Below the pieces are notes generated by a model. That model did no database searches. It was not told where the DNA came from and saw only the letters and a list, made by a program, of their open reading frames with translations. Positions 21,683 through 32,948 of a stretch of 64,000 nucleotides of DNA are shown here, piece after piece. Made by a program: the position numbers and the translations under genes. Numbering within the stretch: the stretch's first letter is position 1; the number at the start of each line of letters is the position of its first letter. The stretch covers positions 53,958,119-54,022,118 of the forward strand of contig CM043952.1 in assembly GCA_014529385.2 (NCBI GenBank), written 5' to 3'. This DNA comes from Adiantum capillus-veneris. Taxonomy: Eukaryota > Streptophyta > Polypodiopsida > Polypodiales > Pteridaceae.

Positions 21683-23048
21683 GAGTAGACCTGCGTACCC
21701 AATGATCTACATTCTCAGGCACAGGTTCTACATCAAGAGGCAACTCATTGTCAGCATGCTCATGCTGCTGAAAATCATTTTCAGCCATGACAGGTGGTTG
21801 TCCATCCTCATTTGGAGCATCTAAAGCATGTCCTACCTCTTCTCGCTCAAGGTTAACCGGCTGATTATCAATTTCAGCTTGCGGTAATGCATCCTGAGGC
21901 TCTTTTGCAACATCAATAGGTGGCAAGAGAGGCTGAAATTTGACCGATTTCTTGTCAATTTCATAAGATGTAGCATTTTTCAGCAATTTGGCCTCATTGA
22001 ACACTACATCTCGGCTGCGTACAACCCTCTTAAACTGAGGCAACCATATCCTGTAGCCCATTTCACCCTCTTCCCCATAACCTAGGAAGAGTCCTTGGAT
22101 GAACTTGGCATCTAGCTTTGTCCTCAAGTCATTACGAACATGGACAAAAGCCTCGCAGCCAAACACTCTCAAATGATCATAAGAGGCAGGTTTGCCAGAC
22201 CAAACCTCCTCTGGAATGTCATTTTTCAGCGTACTGATAGGAGAGCGATTGCATACGTGAACTGCAGTTTTCAAAGCCTCTCCCCAAAACCCATGAGGGA
22301 GATTAGCCGTGGACAACATGCAACGCACTCTCTCACATAAAGTACGGTTATACCTCTCAGCCACACCATTAGAAGATGGATTATAAGGAGATGTCAACTC
22401 CCTTTTAATCCCATATTCTTCGCAATACCGCTGAAATTCAACAGACGTGTACTCCCCCCTATTGTCAGATCTCAGACATTTAAGCTTACTACCCTTTTGC
22501 CTGGTCACAAAAGCATGAAACCTCTTAAATGTATTAAATGTCTCACTCTTATTCTTTAACAAATATGCCCAGCCTTTCCCAGTGCAATCATCAATGAATG
22601 TAACAAAGTATAATGCACCACCAAAAGACTTAACAGGCATTGAACATACATCAGAGTGAATTAAATCAAGAGCATTAGCTTTGCACGAGACACCAGAATA
22701 ATAAGAAGACTTCTTTTGTTTAACATACAAACAGTCATTACAAAAATCTAACTTCGTACCCTTTACATCAACCCTCTTCAAAGAGGAGAGCACATCAAGT
22801 CCCTTCTGGCTCATATGGCCGAGTCTTTTGTGCCACAACTCCAAATGAGAAGCAATTTTGGCCACTGCAAGAAACTTGCCAAGCAAAGCTTTGCCATGTA
22901 AATAGTACAATGTACCACTCTTGCATCCCTTTGACAATGAGCATTGATCCCTTAAGCAACTTCCATGAACCCCCAGCAAAAATGGTTGTATAACCCTGTG
23001 CATCCATCTGGCCAACAGACAATAGACTCTTCTTGATGCCTGGTACAT
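21663..23048 (-). pseudogene. E7 GAG-pre-integrase and integrase
   Basis: 461 minus-strand codons without a stop: LWHKRLGHMSQKGL, a zinc-binding region in which one usual Cys reads Val (CLYVKQ), LIHSDVCSMPVKSFGGALYF, LRSDNRGEY, NGVAERYNRTLCERVR and the C-terminal YGEEGEMGYRIWLPQ. All three catalytic acidic positions are kept. The tail is acidic and leads into RT. Confidence 0.93.
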
Positions 23049-23793
23049 ACCTTACATCTTTAAGCATAAACTCTTGGCCATTGTTTAATGCCAAGCGCAC
23101 AGTGCCCATTCCTTCAATATCACAAGCATGGTTACCCCCTAGGTAAACCTTGCCATACTTGCCTGCATGATAAGAAGCAAAACACTCCACAGATGGAGTC
23201 ACATGAAATGAGACACCCGAGTCTACTATCCAAGACTGTGTAAGGCTATCGTTTGCACTTAGCAATGCATCAATGACATCTCTACGTGAGATAAGCATGT
23301 CTTCTGCATTTGCTACAACAAAATCTGAGGGGCATGAAGCTGCAACCAAGATCTCCTCATTGTCGGATAACTCTGTGATAACCACACTAGAGGATACATT
23401 GACAGTCTCCGAATCCTTGGAGGAGGTACCTACTGATTTTCCCCCTTTCTTGTCCTCTGTCTTCTTCTTCTCCTGTGATTCCTTCTTTCTTTCCTGCTCT
23501 TTCTTGAAATACCTGCAATCTGGCTTCTTATGGCCTTTTCTGCCACACTGGTAACAAGTCACATCCTTATCCCTAGACTTGCTTTTGCTCCTGTTTTGAG
23601 TCTTGGTACCTGTATTTTGCTTCTGACTTCTGCCTCTCGCGTTGTAAGCAGAACTGCCACCTTCCCCACCACTAGACTTGCGTCTAATTTCCTCGTCTAA
23701 GATGGAGCCTCGCACTCCATCATATGTGAGGTTGGGGCTATTACTCAAAGAAACCACAAGCGTTTCCCAAGAGTCTGGCAAAGTCATCAACAA
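22795..23793 (-). pseudogene. E7 gag C-terminal part and protease
   Basis: Minus frame with LPDSWETLVVSLSNSPNLTY, a Lys/Ser-rich linker, zinc knuckle CYQCGRKGHKKPDC near 23520-23560, and the protease motif WIVDSGVSFHVTP near 23220. The protease triad DSG is kept, but the next residue is Val where E1 has Ala. Confidence 0.92.
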
Positions 23794-23844
23794 AAATATG
23801 GCTTTCTACTTGTCATCAAAAGGTTGAAGCCCAGTATCCTGTAG

Positions 23845-24252
23845 CTAACTCATAACACTGGTGAAAGCACTTAAGTGCTCAGAATCCGACTTGGCTTCGT
23901 CAAGCATCATGTTCACCAGTTTGCGCATCAAATGCATCTGATTCACAGGGGTGGCATTCTCATAAGTGGCCTTCAACTTATGCCAAATTGCATGTGCAGT
24001 GTCCAAGCCCTTTATGTCCACCAGAATGTCATCGGTCACAGCCATTTTGATATAGGCCTTTGCCCTCTTGTTGAGCTTGGCCCAATCCTCATCCGGCATA
24101 TCCTCAAGCTTTACAGCCAAAAGGGGGTCCTCACAATCCTTGAGGAACAAAATCCCCTGCATCCTGTCCTGCCATAGGTCGAAACCTGTACCATCAAATC
24201 GCTTGATTTCCATCAAGCTCTTGGCATCAGACGACGAGGAAGTCGAGGCCAT
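23845..24252 (-). pseudogene. E7 gag N-terminal part
   Basis: The likely start is the ATG at 24252 (MASTSSSSDAKSLMEIKRFD), giving a UBN2-type gag to about 23845, where a frame change leads into the next part. E1 starts at the same residue. Confidence 0.9.
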
Positions 24253-24756
24253 TTGCACGGATAAAAATGCAGCAGAAAGTGTCTACACAAAATCTGAAAA
24301 TTTTCAGTGATCACAATGTACCGCACGTTGCATACAATGTGCTGAAAACTTCAGCCATTAACAAGTATCCCCAATGCGTACTTGCATAAACCCACAAAAG
24401 GCGTACATAAACCTCAATTTGTGTACATAAAAACAGTCCAATTCTGAATTTTCTGCACATTTACTATTTTGGCGCATCAATTTGCATCAAATGGACCTGT
24501 TTTGAGTGGGAAAAGCAAGGGGCATTCACGGGAATCGATTTTGAACACCTACGTTTTGCTGTTTTGACCTGTAATTTTCTGGTTTTTACCTGTTTTGACC
24601 TAATTTCAACATGTTTTAGGCTATTTTGGAAACCCTAATCACCCTAGGTGACACCGGAAGCAAGGGGCTTCGCGATGAAAGCGAAAATTTGACGCGAGAG
24701 AAGCCTTTCGCCTGCTATGTCCAACCTCCTGCGCAAAGCTTCTGAAACCCTAATCT

Positions 24757-24769
24757 GACTCTGATACCA
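24757..24769 (-). promoter_or_regulatory. E7 primer-binding site
   Basis: The minus strand reads TGGTATCAGAGTC a few bases after the 5' LTR, pairing with initiator-Met tRNA with one change. Between here and gag (24253-24756) is an untranslated leader without features. Confidence 0.9.
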
Positions 24770-24771
24770 GT

Positions 24772-25035
24772 TGATGAGCACGCGGCGGTGTGTGCAAGTG
24801 ATAGAGCACGCGAAGATGTGCAGTGTGTGCAGAGAGGGGTGGCGAAAGCCAGCAAGAGAGTAAGCGCTAGCAGAACGATGAGGGAGAGAGAGAGGGCTCA
24901 CGTTTTTTGGGAAAACTCAATAATTGAGTTTTGGGTTTTCCCACTTTTATTATAAGTGACCTTAAAAAAATGTGTTGAACCTAGACAAAGTATAAAAATG
25001 TACAAAAAGGGGTTATTTAGGCCTTTAACCCAACA
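24772..25035 (-). repeat. E7 5' LTR
   Basis: A 264-bp LTR homologous to 19713-19995. It contains a short perfect hairpin near 24917 (ACTCAATAATTGAGT) and the ATAATAAAAG box. CT-rich on the minus strand. Confidence 0.93.
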
Positions 25036-25594
25036 AGGTCGTCAATCTTCTTTTGCATCTGCAAGAAAGCAGAAGAAGCGTGTACGATTTGGAGGACTAG
25101 CCAGTTCTTCTTCTTCCTCTTCTTCCGACAGTTCTTCTAGCTCTTCTGACTCGAGCGAGGAGGACAGAAAAGGCAAAAAGCGAAGCAAAAAGCAAAGCTT
25201 CGGAAAGGGCAAGAAAAAGGCAAAGAACTCAGATTTCGCCCGGTTGCTGACAGTTATACAAAGGAGTCATCCTCTGACAGACTCCGATGACCATATTTTG
25301 TATGCAAAGAAGAAGTATTTTAACAGAGCCAACCAGTATGACTTCCTCGAAGACAAAAGCAAGAAAGCAAAAGAATTCAAAGAAGGTGGACAGTCGATTA
25401 CATTTAAATCCTTTTCTGGGTTCCGAGATGCTCCGAGGGCTTTGGCCTTCATTCAGTAATTTGACATAGCCTTCTCTCGAGGGCACTACTCAGAGCACTC
25501 CAAGATTAGGAGGGTTGCATCTTTTCTTAAAGGCAATGCTCGAACATGGTGGTCCACTCTTCTGCTAAGGAAGGAAGCTCCAGTCAAGTGGTTG
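25036..25594 (+). pseudogene. E5 gag, C-terminal part
   Basis: After E7, gag continues: QSSFASARKQKKRVRFGG, a Ser/Asp run, a Lys-rich run, then YAKKKYFNRANQYDF and, after a TAA at 25458-25460, YSEHSKIRRVASFLKGNART with WW, the conserved end of a gypsy gag core. It stops abruptly near 25590 where RT begins in a different frame. Confidence 0.85.
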
Positions 25595-26130
25595 ATAAAA
25601 TCACCATCAAGAACAGATTTCCGATTTCAAGGATCAATGATATTCTTGATCGACTTCAGGGATCCTCTTGTTTCAGCAGGATTGAATTGAAAAGCGCATA
25701 TCATCAAATCCGGATCGCGCCGGGAGATGTCTACAAGACAGCCTTTCGTACGAGCTTCGGTTTGTATGAATTTTTGGTGAAGCCTTTTGGTCTTACCAAT
25801 GTTCCAGAGACTTTCAACCAAATGATGGATAGGATTTTCAAAGTATAGTCATTTGTCGGCACTTTCTTTGATGATATTACAGTCTTCTCCAAGGATGAAG
25901 CACAACATGGACATCGTCTGCTACAGGTCTTTCAGGCATTGTGAGATCACAAGTTAGTTATCATTGCCAAAAAGAGTGAATTTTTCTTGCCAAAGATACA
26001 CTTTTTGAGACACATCGTCTCGGGGTACAGATGCCCGGTCAAGATTGAGACTATACGTGATTGGCCCGATTTGAAGAATGTTCATGAAGTCAGAAGCTTC
26101 TTGGGCTTGTGTTCTTATATCGGCAGTTCA
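25590..26130 (+). pseudogene. E5 reverse transcriptase, 5' truncated
   Basis: RT appears from VDKITIKNRFPISRINDILD, then FSRIELKSAYHQIRI, FGLYEFLVKPFGLTNVPETF and the active box FFDDI near 25870. The zinc knuckle, protease and RT N-terminus are absent, so gag is joined to RT out of frame by deletion. TAG stops lie at 25846 and in the thumb region. Confidence 0.9.
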
Positions 26131-26660
26131 TTCGAAAGTTTGCAGAGGTAGCTTCCCTTTGCACATTCTGATACAGAAAGGAGTCCCTTTCTCGTGGGGA
26201 CCCACAGAGGTGACTGCCTTTCAGACACTAAAAGAGAAATTAACTACTGGACCAGTATTGACTTTGCCGGATTGGCAAAAGTCATTTGAAGTATATTGTG
26301 ATGCTTGTGGTCGTAGTCTGGGAGCGGTCTTAATGCAAGAAGGCCATGTGATTGCCTATGAAAGCCGAATGTTTTCAAGGCCAGCATTGACAGCACAGAT
26401 TTATGAGGAAGAGCTTTTGGCAGTGATCCATGCTCTTACTCAATGGCGACATTACCTACTTGGAGCCGACTTCACAGTTTTCACATTGATCATCAGAGTT
26501 TACGGTACTTCTTGTCACAGAAGCAGCTTCCGGAAAAGCAGATGCGGTGGGCTAACATCTTGTCACAGTTTTACTTCCAGATTGTCCATGTCCAGGGACA
26601 AGAGAACTTGGTGGCAGATGCTTTGTCTCAAAAGCCGCTAGTCAAGGCTATTTCCGTGAT
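26130..26660 (+). pseudogene. E5 RNase H
   Basis: The gypsy-type RNase H reads FQTLKEKLTTGPVLTLPDW, VYCDACGRSLGAVLMQEGHV, YEEELLAVIHALTQWRHYLL and, after a frame change near 26470, HVQGQENLVADALSQKP. Core acidic residues are visible (YCDA, EEELLA). Confidence 0.92.
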
Positions 26661-26664
26661 TCAT

Positions 26665-27078
26665 CATAGAAGCTTCGAGGACATGGTTGATCAGTACGCC
26701 ACAGATCCGGATTTTCAGATATATTCACTCGAATACAGAATGGGGAGACAGTAGCGGGATTTCCATACAGGATGGCTACTTGATGAAGAAAACGATGTTG
26801 TGCATTACACAACCATTGAGGGAAAAGGTTTTGATTGAGTGCCATTGTCCACCTTTACGGGTCACCGCGGCATAGAAGCTTCGAGGACATGGTTGATCAG
26901 TACGCCACAGATCCGGATTTTTCAGATGTATTCACTCGAATACAAAATGGGGAGATAGTAGAGGGATATTCCATACAAGATGGCTACTTGATGAAGAAAA
27001 CGATGTTGTGCGTTACACAACCGCTGAGGGAAAAGGTTTTGACTGAGTGCCGTTGTCCACCTTTACGGGTCACCGCGG
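26665..27078. repeat. 206-bp tandem duplication in the E5 RNase H-integrase linker
   Basis: The unit starts CATAGAAGCTTCGAGGACAT at 26665 and again at 26871. It encodes FEDMVDQYATDPDF and the block GYLMKKTMLCVTQPLREKVL. The two copies differ at several sites, so it is not a very recent duplication. Confidence 0.92.
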
Positions 27079-27770
27079 CATCGACACCACCTTGAAAGAT
27101 GTGGAGCGTTATTTCTTTGGCCGAGACTCAAGAGAGGTGTGGACGACTTTGTACGCAGTTGTTTAGTATGCCAGAAGGTCAAGTCTGACAGGCATAAGAC
27201 ACAAGGATTGTTACAGCCTTTACCCATTCCCACTCGCCCCTGGGAAAGTATTGCAATGGATTTCATTTTTAATCTCTCAAAGACACGATCACTCTTCGAC
27301 GGGGAAAGCGCCATTTGAAATCATAGAAGATGCTCCAAAGGTTCCACCCTTCCTTAGCACGAAAGATAACATTTTTGAAGCCAACCAGTACACGAGGGAC
27401 TTGGACACTGCATTTGCCAAGGTCCGGGAGACTTTAGCGAAATCTCACAAACGACACAAGAAGGCAGCAGATCGACACCGTCACGATTAGAAATTAAAGG
27501 AAGACAATTGGGTGCTCTTACGTTTTGAGAAGGCACGCCTAAGAAAGAAAAAGGGAAAGGTGCGGCTTTTTCCAAAGCTTAGCATGAGGTATTATGGCCC
27601 TTTCCAGATAAAAGAAAAGATAAATGATGTCTCCTTTAGACTGAAGCTGCCCGATACTTGGAAGATTCACAATGCATTTCATGTGAGTCTATTGAAGCCT
27701 TTTAAAGGCGATGTGCCCGATGATGGGGAGCCAAATGAGCAACCTGAAGTGGAGGAAAGCTAGGAGATAC
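27079..27770 (+). pseudogene. E5 integrase lacking its catalytic core
   Basis: The zinc-binding domain remains in part (DVERYFFGRDSRE). It runs to AMDFIFNLSKT and then jumps, in another frame, to DHSSTGKAPFEII, which normally lies after the catalytic core. The D,D-35-E residues are therefore missing. The C-terminal part [20 protein letters not shown] and [12 protein letters not shown] is well kept. Confidence 0.9.
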
Positions 27771-27942
27771 TCATTCGAGAACAGATATTGGCACACAAAG
27801 ACAGAAAGATAGAGGGTAAAGGTGGTTCTTGGTTAAGTTCAAGAACTATCCTGCATTAGATGCAAAGTGGATGGAGGAGGAGGACCTAGCAAATACTCCT
27901 CAAATTTTGGAACTTTACCTTGAAGCATTCGGTTTAGCATAG
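27763..27942 (+). pseudogene. E5 chromodomain
   Basis: After a TAG the sequence reads EILIREQILAHKDRKI, then in another frame FLVKFKNYPALDAKWMEEED and TPQILELYLEAFGLA to a TAG at 27940-27942. This is the chromodomain at the integrase C-terminus that marks chromoviruses; it targets integration to chromatin. One frameshift near 27825 breaks it. Confidence 0.9.
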
Positions 27943-28528
27943 TCTACTCCGATAGAACCCTGACTTCAATGAGGGTGAATCTAGTGCAGCGGGTTTGCAC
28001 AAGAGGGGAGTCACTCCGCTCCTTTGTCAACGGATTACCCCTATTTTGAATAAAGTCACTGATGTCCCCTTTGGGTTTCAGGGATACTAAAGGGCTGAGT
28101 AGTATTCTGTTGCATGAATTTATAACTGGAATTCCCGACAATGGAAATGATTGATTTGTACTTGACTTGTTTGAGTGCAAGAACTGAAAGACGAAATACC
28201 TACAGTATTTCGGTCTCATAAATCTCTTTAGACATGATTGCAATAAGGATTAGTTAATCCGGCATCCGTGAGGTCCCGACTGGATCTAGATGCGATTACT
28301 AAATACGTTGCCGATTGATCATGTTCTGAAATTTGGAATGAATTTGTATGTGATTTGTCATGTGATGTCTTGTGATGTCCGGTGATGTGACTGTCGTCTT
28401 GTACAAGTGCTAGAGATGTCGTGTCTAGTACGTCGGTACTAACAGTCAATGTCTACTAAGACAGTTTATGGCCTCTCAGTTTTGTAGGCGTAATCGAGGG
28501 TGATTACAATTCTTTCAAGAGGGGGGTA
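27943..28528 (+). other. E5 3' untranslated region and polypurine tract
   Basis: No coding is seen. It ends in AAGAGGGGGG at 28517-28526, a polypurine tract directly before the 3' LTR. Confidence 0.75.
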
Positions 28529-29017
28529 TGTCACAAACTGGTGACGTGGCAGGTCCCCTGGAGACACACGCACACACACACCCTGCTGATGTGGCAGCAG
28601 CCCGTGAATTGCGCCGATATGCTAACGTGGCAGATTTCCACGAAATGTGCTGACTGTACGGATCTCCGCAAATCGCGCTAGCTACTGTACTGAACTGCCG
28701 AAAATTACACTGATTGCTTCTAGCAGATTTTGGAAGACCAGTTGCTTTTGGAAACTATTGCTTTTAATTTTAGAAGCTTTTGGGGCTCTGCTTTTGGGCA
28801 TCCCTTGTAAGAATAAATAAGTCTTTTGGGCCTCATTACTCAGGGCATCTGGACGTAGAGTCAGAGTGAGAGTTCCCGCGGACTCTCTTGTACTTTGCAC
28901 ACAGATTAATATAAAAAGAAATACCGAAAGGGGCCAATACCTCTCGTGTCGTCTTTTGTGAATTGTTTTAAAGTGAATCTCTATTGTGTCGCGGTAGAAG
29001 TATCCAAGTTTGTTACA
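28529..29017 (+). repeat. E5 3' LTR
   Basis: Matches the 5' LTR from TGTCACAAACTGGTGACG to TTTGTTACA with scattered substitutions and a gap relative to 12190-12240. It restores the pair that defines E5. Confidence 0.93.
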
Positions 29018-29498
29018 GCGACGACAAGGCTGTGGGCTGATTTGCTATCGCCGGGACGGCGATGGGCTGAAAACTGAAAACTGAAAACGCTGAAGATGAA
29101 GATGGCTGAAATCTGAAAACGCTGGTGGTAATGCGACAAGGATTGCACCCGCGACGAGGCTATGCTAACAACACTGAGGGCTGAAAAGGCCGATGGCTGT
29201 TGGAGAAAACGCTGGCTGATGGCTGCCAAAGCGCCAGTACTGCTAAGAGGCTCTTCTACTGCTCCTCTACCTCCTACTGGTACCCAAAGGGTTTCTTTTA
29301 TAGGTCCTTTAGCCATTTCCGTGCCTATATGCTTAAGTGACTTAACCGTGCAAGAGAGAGTAAGCAACTATGACCGGCTTGGACATGCACATCTTGCTAG
29401 AGGCACACAAGGGTGTCAGGCTAGGTCCTAAGCTAAGACTGACGCTAGACTGTAGCAAAAGCTTGTCTATGTGGCACAATTACAATGCGCACGTGACA
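29018..29498 (-). repeat. LTR C, right part
   Basis: Continues LTR C after E5: the segment GGCTGTGGGCTGATTTGCTATC matches LTR B at 9340. It holds CTGAAAACGCTGG motifs, the minus-strand box AGGACCTATAAAAG near 29298, and the end CACGTGACA at 29498. Confidence 0.87.
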
Positions 29499-30435
29499 CT
29501 CATACCATGTCAAAGGTGCAACGGAGAAGGGTGAATCGGATGATGGCCTTCACCTGCAACCGCGAGCAATGGATCTACAATCTATAGCGACATATTTCCT
29601 CATAGTCGAACTCCTATCGCGTACCGCTCACCGAAACCAAGCACGCGTGCAACCACACGTGTAGGGGTTCAAAGCGGAGGGGAAGGAAGCGCTAGAGAGA
29701 GAAGCAGAGATCGCAAGCAAAAATTGCGAGATCGTTGACGCAAGAAACGCGAGAGTGAACGCACACACACAGGGCTAGAGAGTGAAAATGCTAGAGAGAG
29801 TATGTGTATGCGGGGGGTTTTGGGGGGGGGGGGGAACGGCTGCCTATATAGGGCAATAGGCAAATTGTACTACCCAGCCTCATGCCCCTATGACCCAAAA
29901 AAAAAGGCCAAAAATGCTAATAAACATATCAATTCATTGAAAGTGACCTAGGACACATATTTAGTAGCAGAACTGCAATACACTGAAGACTCTGACCCCA
30001 AGGGTCCCGCCTCATGCTAGCCTACAGGGTGGGCAACACCCTGAAGTGCATCACCGAGAAAGGTAGGTTTACCTCAAATATCGTTGGGCACGGCCACAAA
30101 CAACCCTCACTCCCTAATTTGCTCCTGGGAGATACTGGAACCACCACCGGACACGAATCTAAACTCTAACAGTGGTAATACCATACCCGACCGAACAAGG
30201 GGAGGGGTAAAAAGCAACTCCGTACAACCCAAATTTTCCGCCGCAATCCATGTCGCAAATCGTGCAACAATTGCAAGCTGCTAACGGGACAGATGGGCGC
30301 ACGTTTTTCGGTAAGTTTTCAAAAGCATTAACTTTTTGGGTGACCTCTTTTGAGTTGCAAATCTTTTGGGAGCCTTGTTCTTAGCGATGTCACATTTGGG
30401 TCATGTGGCTTTAAATATAAGCCTAGGGGGCCACT
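29499..30435. other. Unassigned, with a promoter-like palindrome
   Basis: No gene is recognised. CCTATATAGG at 29843-29852 is a perfect palindrome resembling a TATA box. On the minus strand it is followed by poly-C and CT-rich sequence, which looks like a promoter and leader, perhaps of another LTR, cut off by LTR C at 29498. A 12-base G run lies at about 29822-29834. Confidence 0.4.
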
Positions 30436-31118
30436 TTGGTTAGATCACGGGACAACAGGCTCGATATTCACCTCTTTGCCTCACAAGACCCCATCAAGTG
30501 GTGGACAACGCGGTCTATCGTGACTGTTGTAGATTGTGCTAACCTTGACTTCGGCTTGACCTTGCATTCGGGCGTGCCATCTACGAGGGACCTTTCATTC
30601 CAATCGAACATCGGCGGTTGTAACTCCAGAGGGGGTACGACTTATCTTTTAATCGATAACACTACGAGTGGATTTATGAGAGAGATGGCCATGTTGACAC
30701 GTTGGTGGACAGAGATTTATCATTTAGACTTGACAAGTACATTGCTATGGAGGAGCATTCTCTTGGCCTTACACAGAGGATCCTGGGTCGCTCCTTGATC
30801 ATTGTCAACCAAGCATGCTATTCTTGCATTCAGAGCCGCCTTGAGCTTAGCTTGGTTGGCAACACAATTGCTCTCCCTCCTGTTCGGATGAATTCTTACG
30901 TTCAAAGATTGTTACATTCACCCTCAATAATCTCACACATCTCCCAGCTCATACAAGTAGTGGATCGTGCTTTGATTGACAAAGGATTGGAGGCAAGAGA
31001 TACAGGCATGACCCCAAAACAAACAGCTTTGTCTAGCCACCACTCTTCCCAAAGGATGACCATAAGGAAAACTATTACCTTTGGTTTTCCCTCATCATGG
31101 AGCTTGATTACAAGCTGA
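30436..31118 (+). pseudogene. Unrecognised degraded coding sequence, possibly LINE RT
   Basis: Overlapping plus frames give about 120 and 138 codons. One stretch, RILGRSLIIVNQACYSCI, resembles the thumb of plant LINE RTs (compare LSLAGRVVVANQVLLATMW in E6). The rest, such as HISQLIQVVDRALIDKGLEA, I do not recognise. No start, no active-site box and no poly(A) are seen. Confidence 0.3.
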
Positions 31119-31254
31119 CACCTTAGTCGAGCTCTCCCACATCTTGGAGGGCTCTACCTACAAACTATGCACCATCCGGTGTTGGTCTGTGCAGTTTATA
31201 GACAAACACTGCAGCATACAGTAGCTTCTACAACGCAAACTTCAGAGTCTAGCT

Positions 31255-31345
31255 TTCCTTAGTATCATGGTAGTTCTCGTACAACGTACGAAACATTTCG
31301 TTCCGTTCGGCTGGTCCCGTCCCGTCTTGTACGTTCCGTTCCATT
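31255..31345. repeat. GTTCC-rich relic resembling the end of E8
   Basis: The block GTAGTTCTCGTACAACG, then CGAAACATTTCGTTCCG, aligns by eye with the E8 subterminal block near 36532 (GTAGTTCCCTTCTCGAACG, CCGAAACATCCCGGAACG). It is probably one end of a related hAT-type element. The partner end is not found. Confidence 0.4.
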
Positions 31346-31603
31346 CGTTCCGTATGGTCAGTTTTTATGCGATTGTTTCTAGCCGTTGGCAGCTTTTGAT
31401 TGATGACTAGGGACCGTTGAGCACACCATTGGGGCCGTTCTGGGGTGCAAATTCAAGCAGTTTAGGCACATTGGATTCTATGTGTTGGGGCTCCTTGAGC
31501 TTTGGATGCTCCCCCTTCCACATGTGACATAATGACATAATACATTGGATGCCACTTCTCTCATGCTCTCCCTCTCTCTCATGCTCTCCCTCTCTCATCA
31601 TCC

Positions 31604-31930
31604 ATGTTCTCCCTCTCTCATGCCAGATTTCTCGCACGATCAGTCAAGAAGGTCATCATCCATGGGGTTACATTGGCTACAACTACAAGAGGTAGAGGTG
31701 CAAGGGCTTCCACTCCCCGTGGTGGTGGTAGAGGCAAAGCATCAACAACACGCACGGTGGCTCCTAGGACCTATGTGCGGCGCACCCACTTATCCTATGT
31801 TTATAGGGTTTCCATTTTTATGGTGGTTGGGTTTATTGGACGATATTGCCCAACTCAGCTTGACCTAATATATAGGCAGGGGTTGTTGCCCATTAGGACT
31901 ATGGTGAACACATGGGTACACGGGGTTTGA
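31604..31930 (+). other. Short Arg/Gly-rich reading frame, not recognised
   Basis: The frame includes TTRGRGARASTPRGGGRGKA, an RGG-like stretch, then a hydrophobic segment. It begins in CT-rich repeat sequence and ends at the microsatellite. There is no homology I know and no clear gene context. It may be a fragment of a repeat. Confidence 0.2.
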
Positions 31931-31931
31931 T

Positions 31932-32632
<701 letters not shown>

Positions 32633-32948
32633 AGTGATGCATTTGCATGGTTATACTACGTTGAGCATATAGACATGCTGTCACGTGACACATCCAACCC
32701 TATGTGTCCGTGGACAAGCTACGGCATGACCAAGGTTCAGTCAATCGAATCAATCTAGAATAGGAAGTGATCTGGCATTTTTGTGAGTCTGTTCGCAGAT
32801 CGTGAATGTCCAGACACTTAGATTAGATGCATATCCTCCGGTTGCACGCGGCAATATCATCAACATTCCCATCAGAATCCATCGGGGGAATTTTCGAGTG
32901 CATTTTTCCTATTTTTGATATTTTTCACTTATTTATTGAGTGACTCTT

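Larger units (their letters stand above)
19713..25035 (-). mobile_element. Ty1/copia element E7, nearly complete, same family as E1
   Basis: A 5.3-kb minus-strand element with both LTRs, primer site, gag, protease, integrase, RT, RNase H and polypurine tract. It lies in the E5 gag. Flanks are TTGGT and AGGTC, so I see no perfect 5-bp duplication. Coding is split into about six frames. It retains more of pol than any other copia in the window except E1 and E11. Confidence 0.95.
11790..29017 (+). mobile_element. Ty3/gypsy chromovirus E5, with nested LINE and copia
   Basis: The LTRs are at 11790-12322 and 28529-29017, with primer site, gag, RT, RNase H, integrase relics and a chromodomain between. 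Without the nested LINE (E6) and copia (E7) it would be about 5 kb. It sits inside LTR C; flanks read ACGAC on the left and GCGAC on the right, an imperfect 5-bp duplication (4 of 5). Protease and the integrase core are missing, so it was non-autonomous or has decayed. Confidence 0.93.

Noticed and set aside
19713-25035. A perfect 5-bp target duplication for E7
   Set aside because: Flanks read TTGGT and AGGTC; only a shifted or mutated match could be forced.
24956-25080. A gag start at 24956
   Set aside because: The first part is E7 LTR sequence read through into E5 gag; the true gag start is at 12387.
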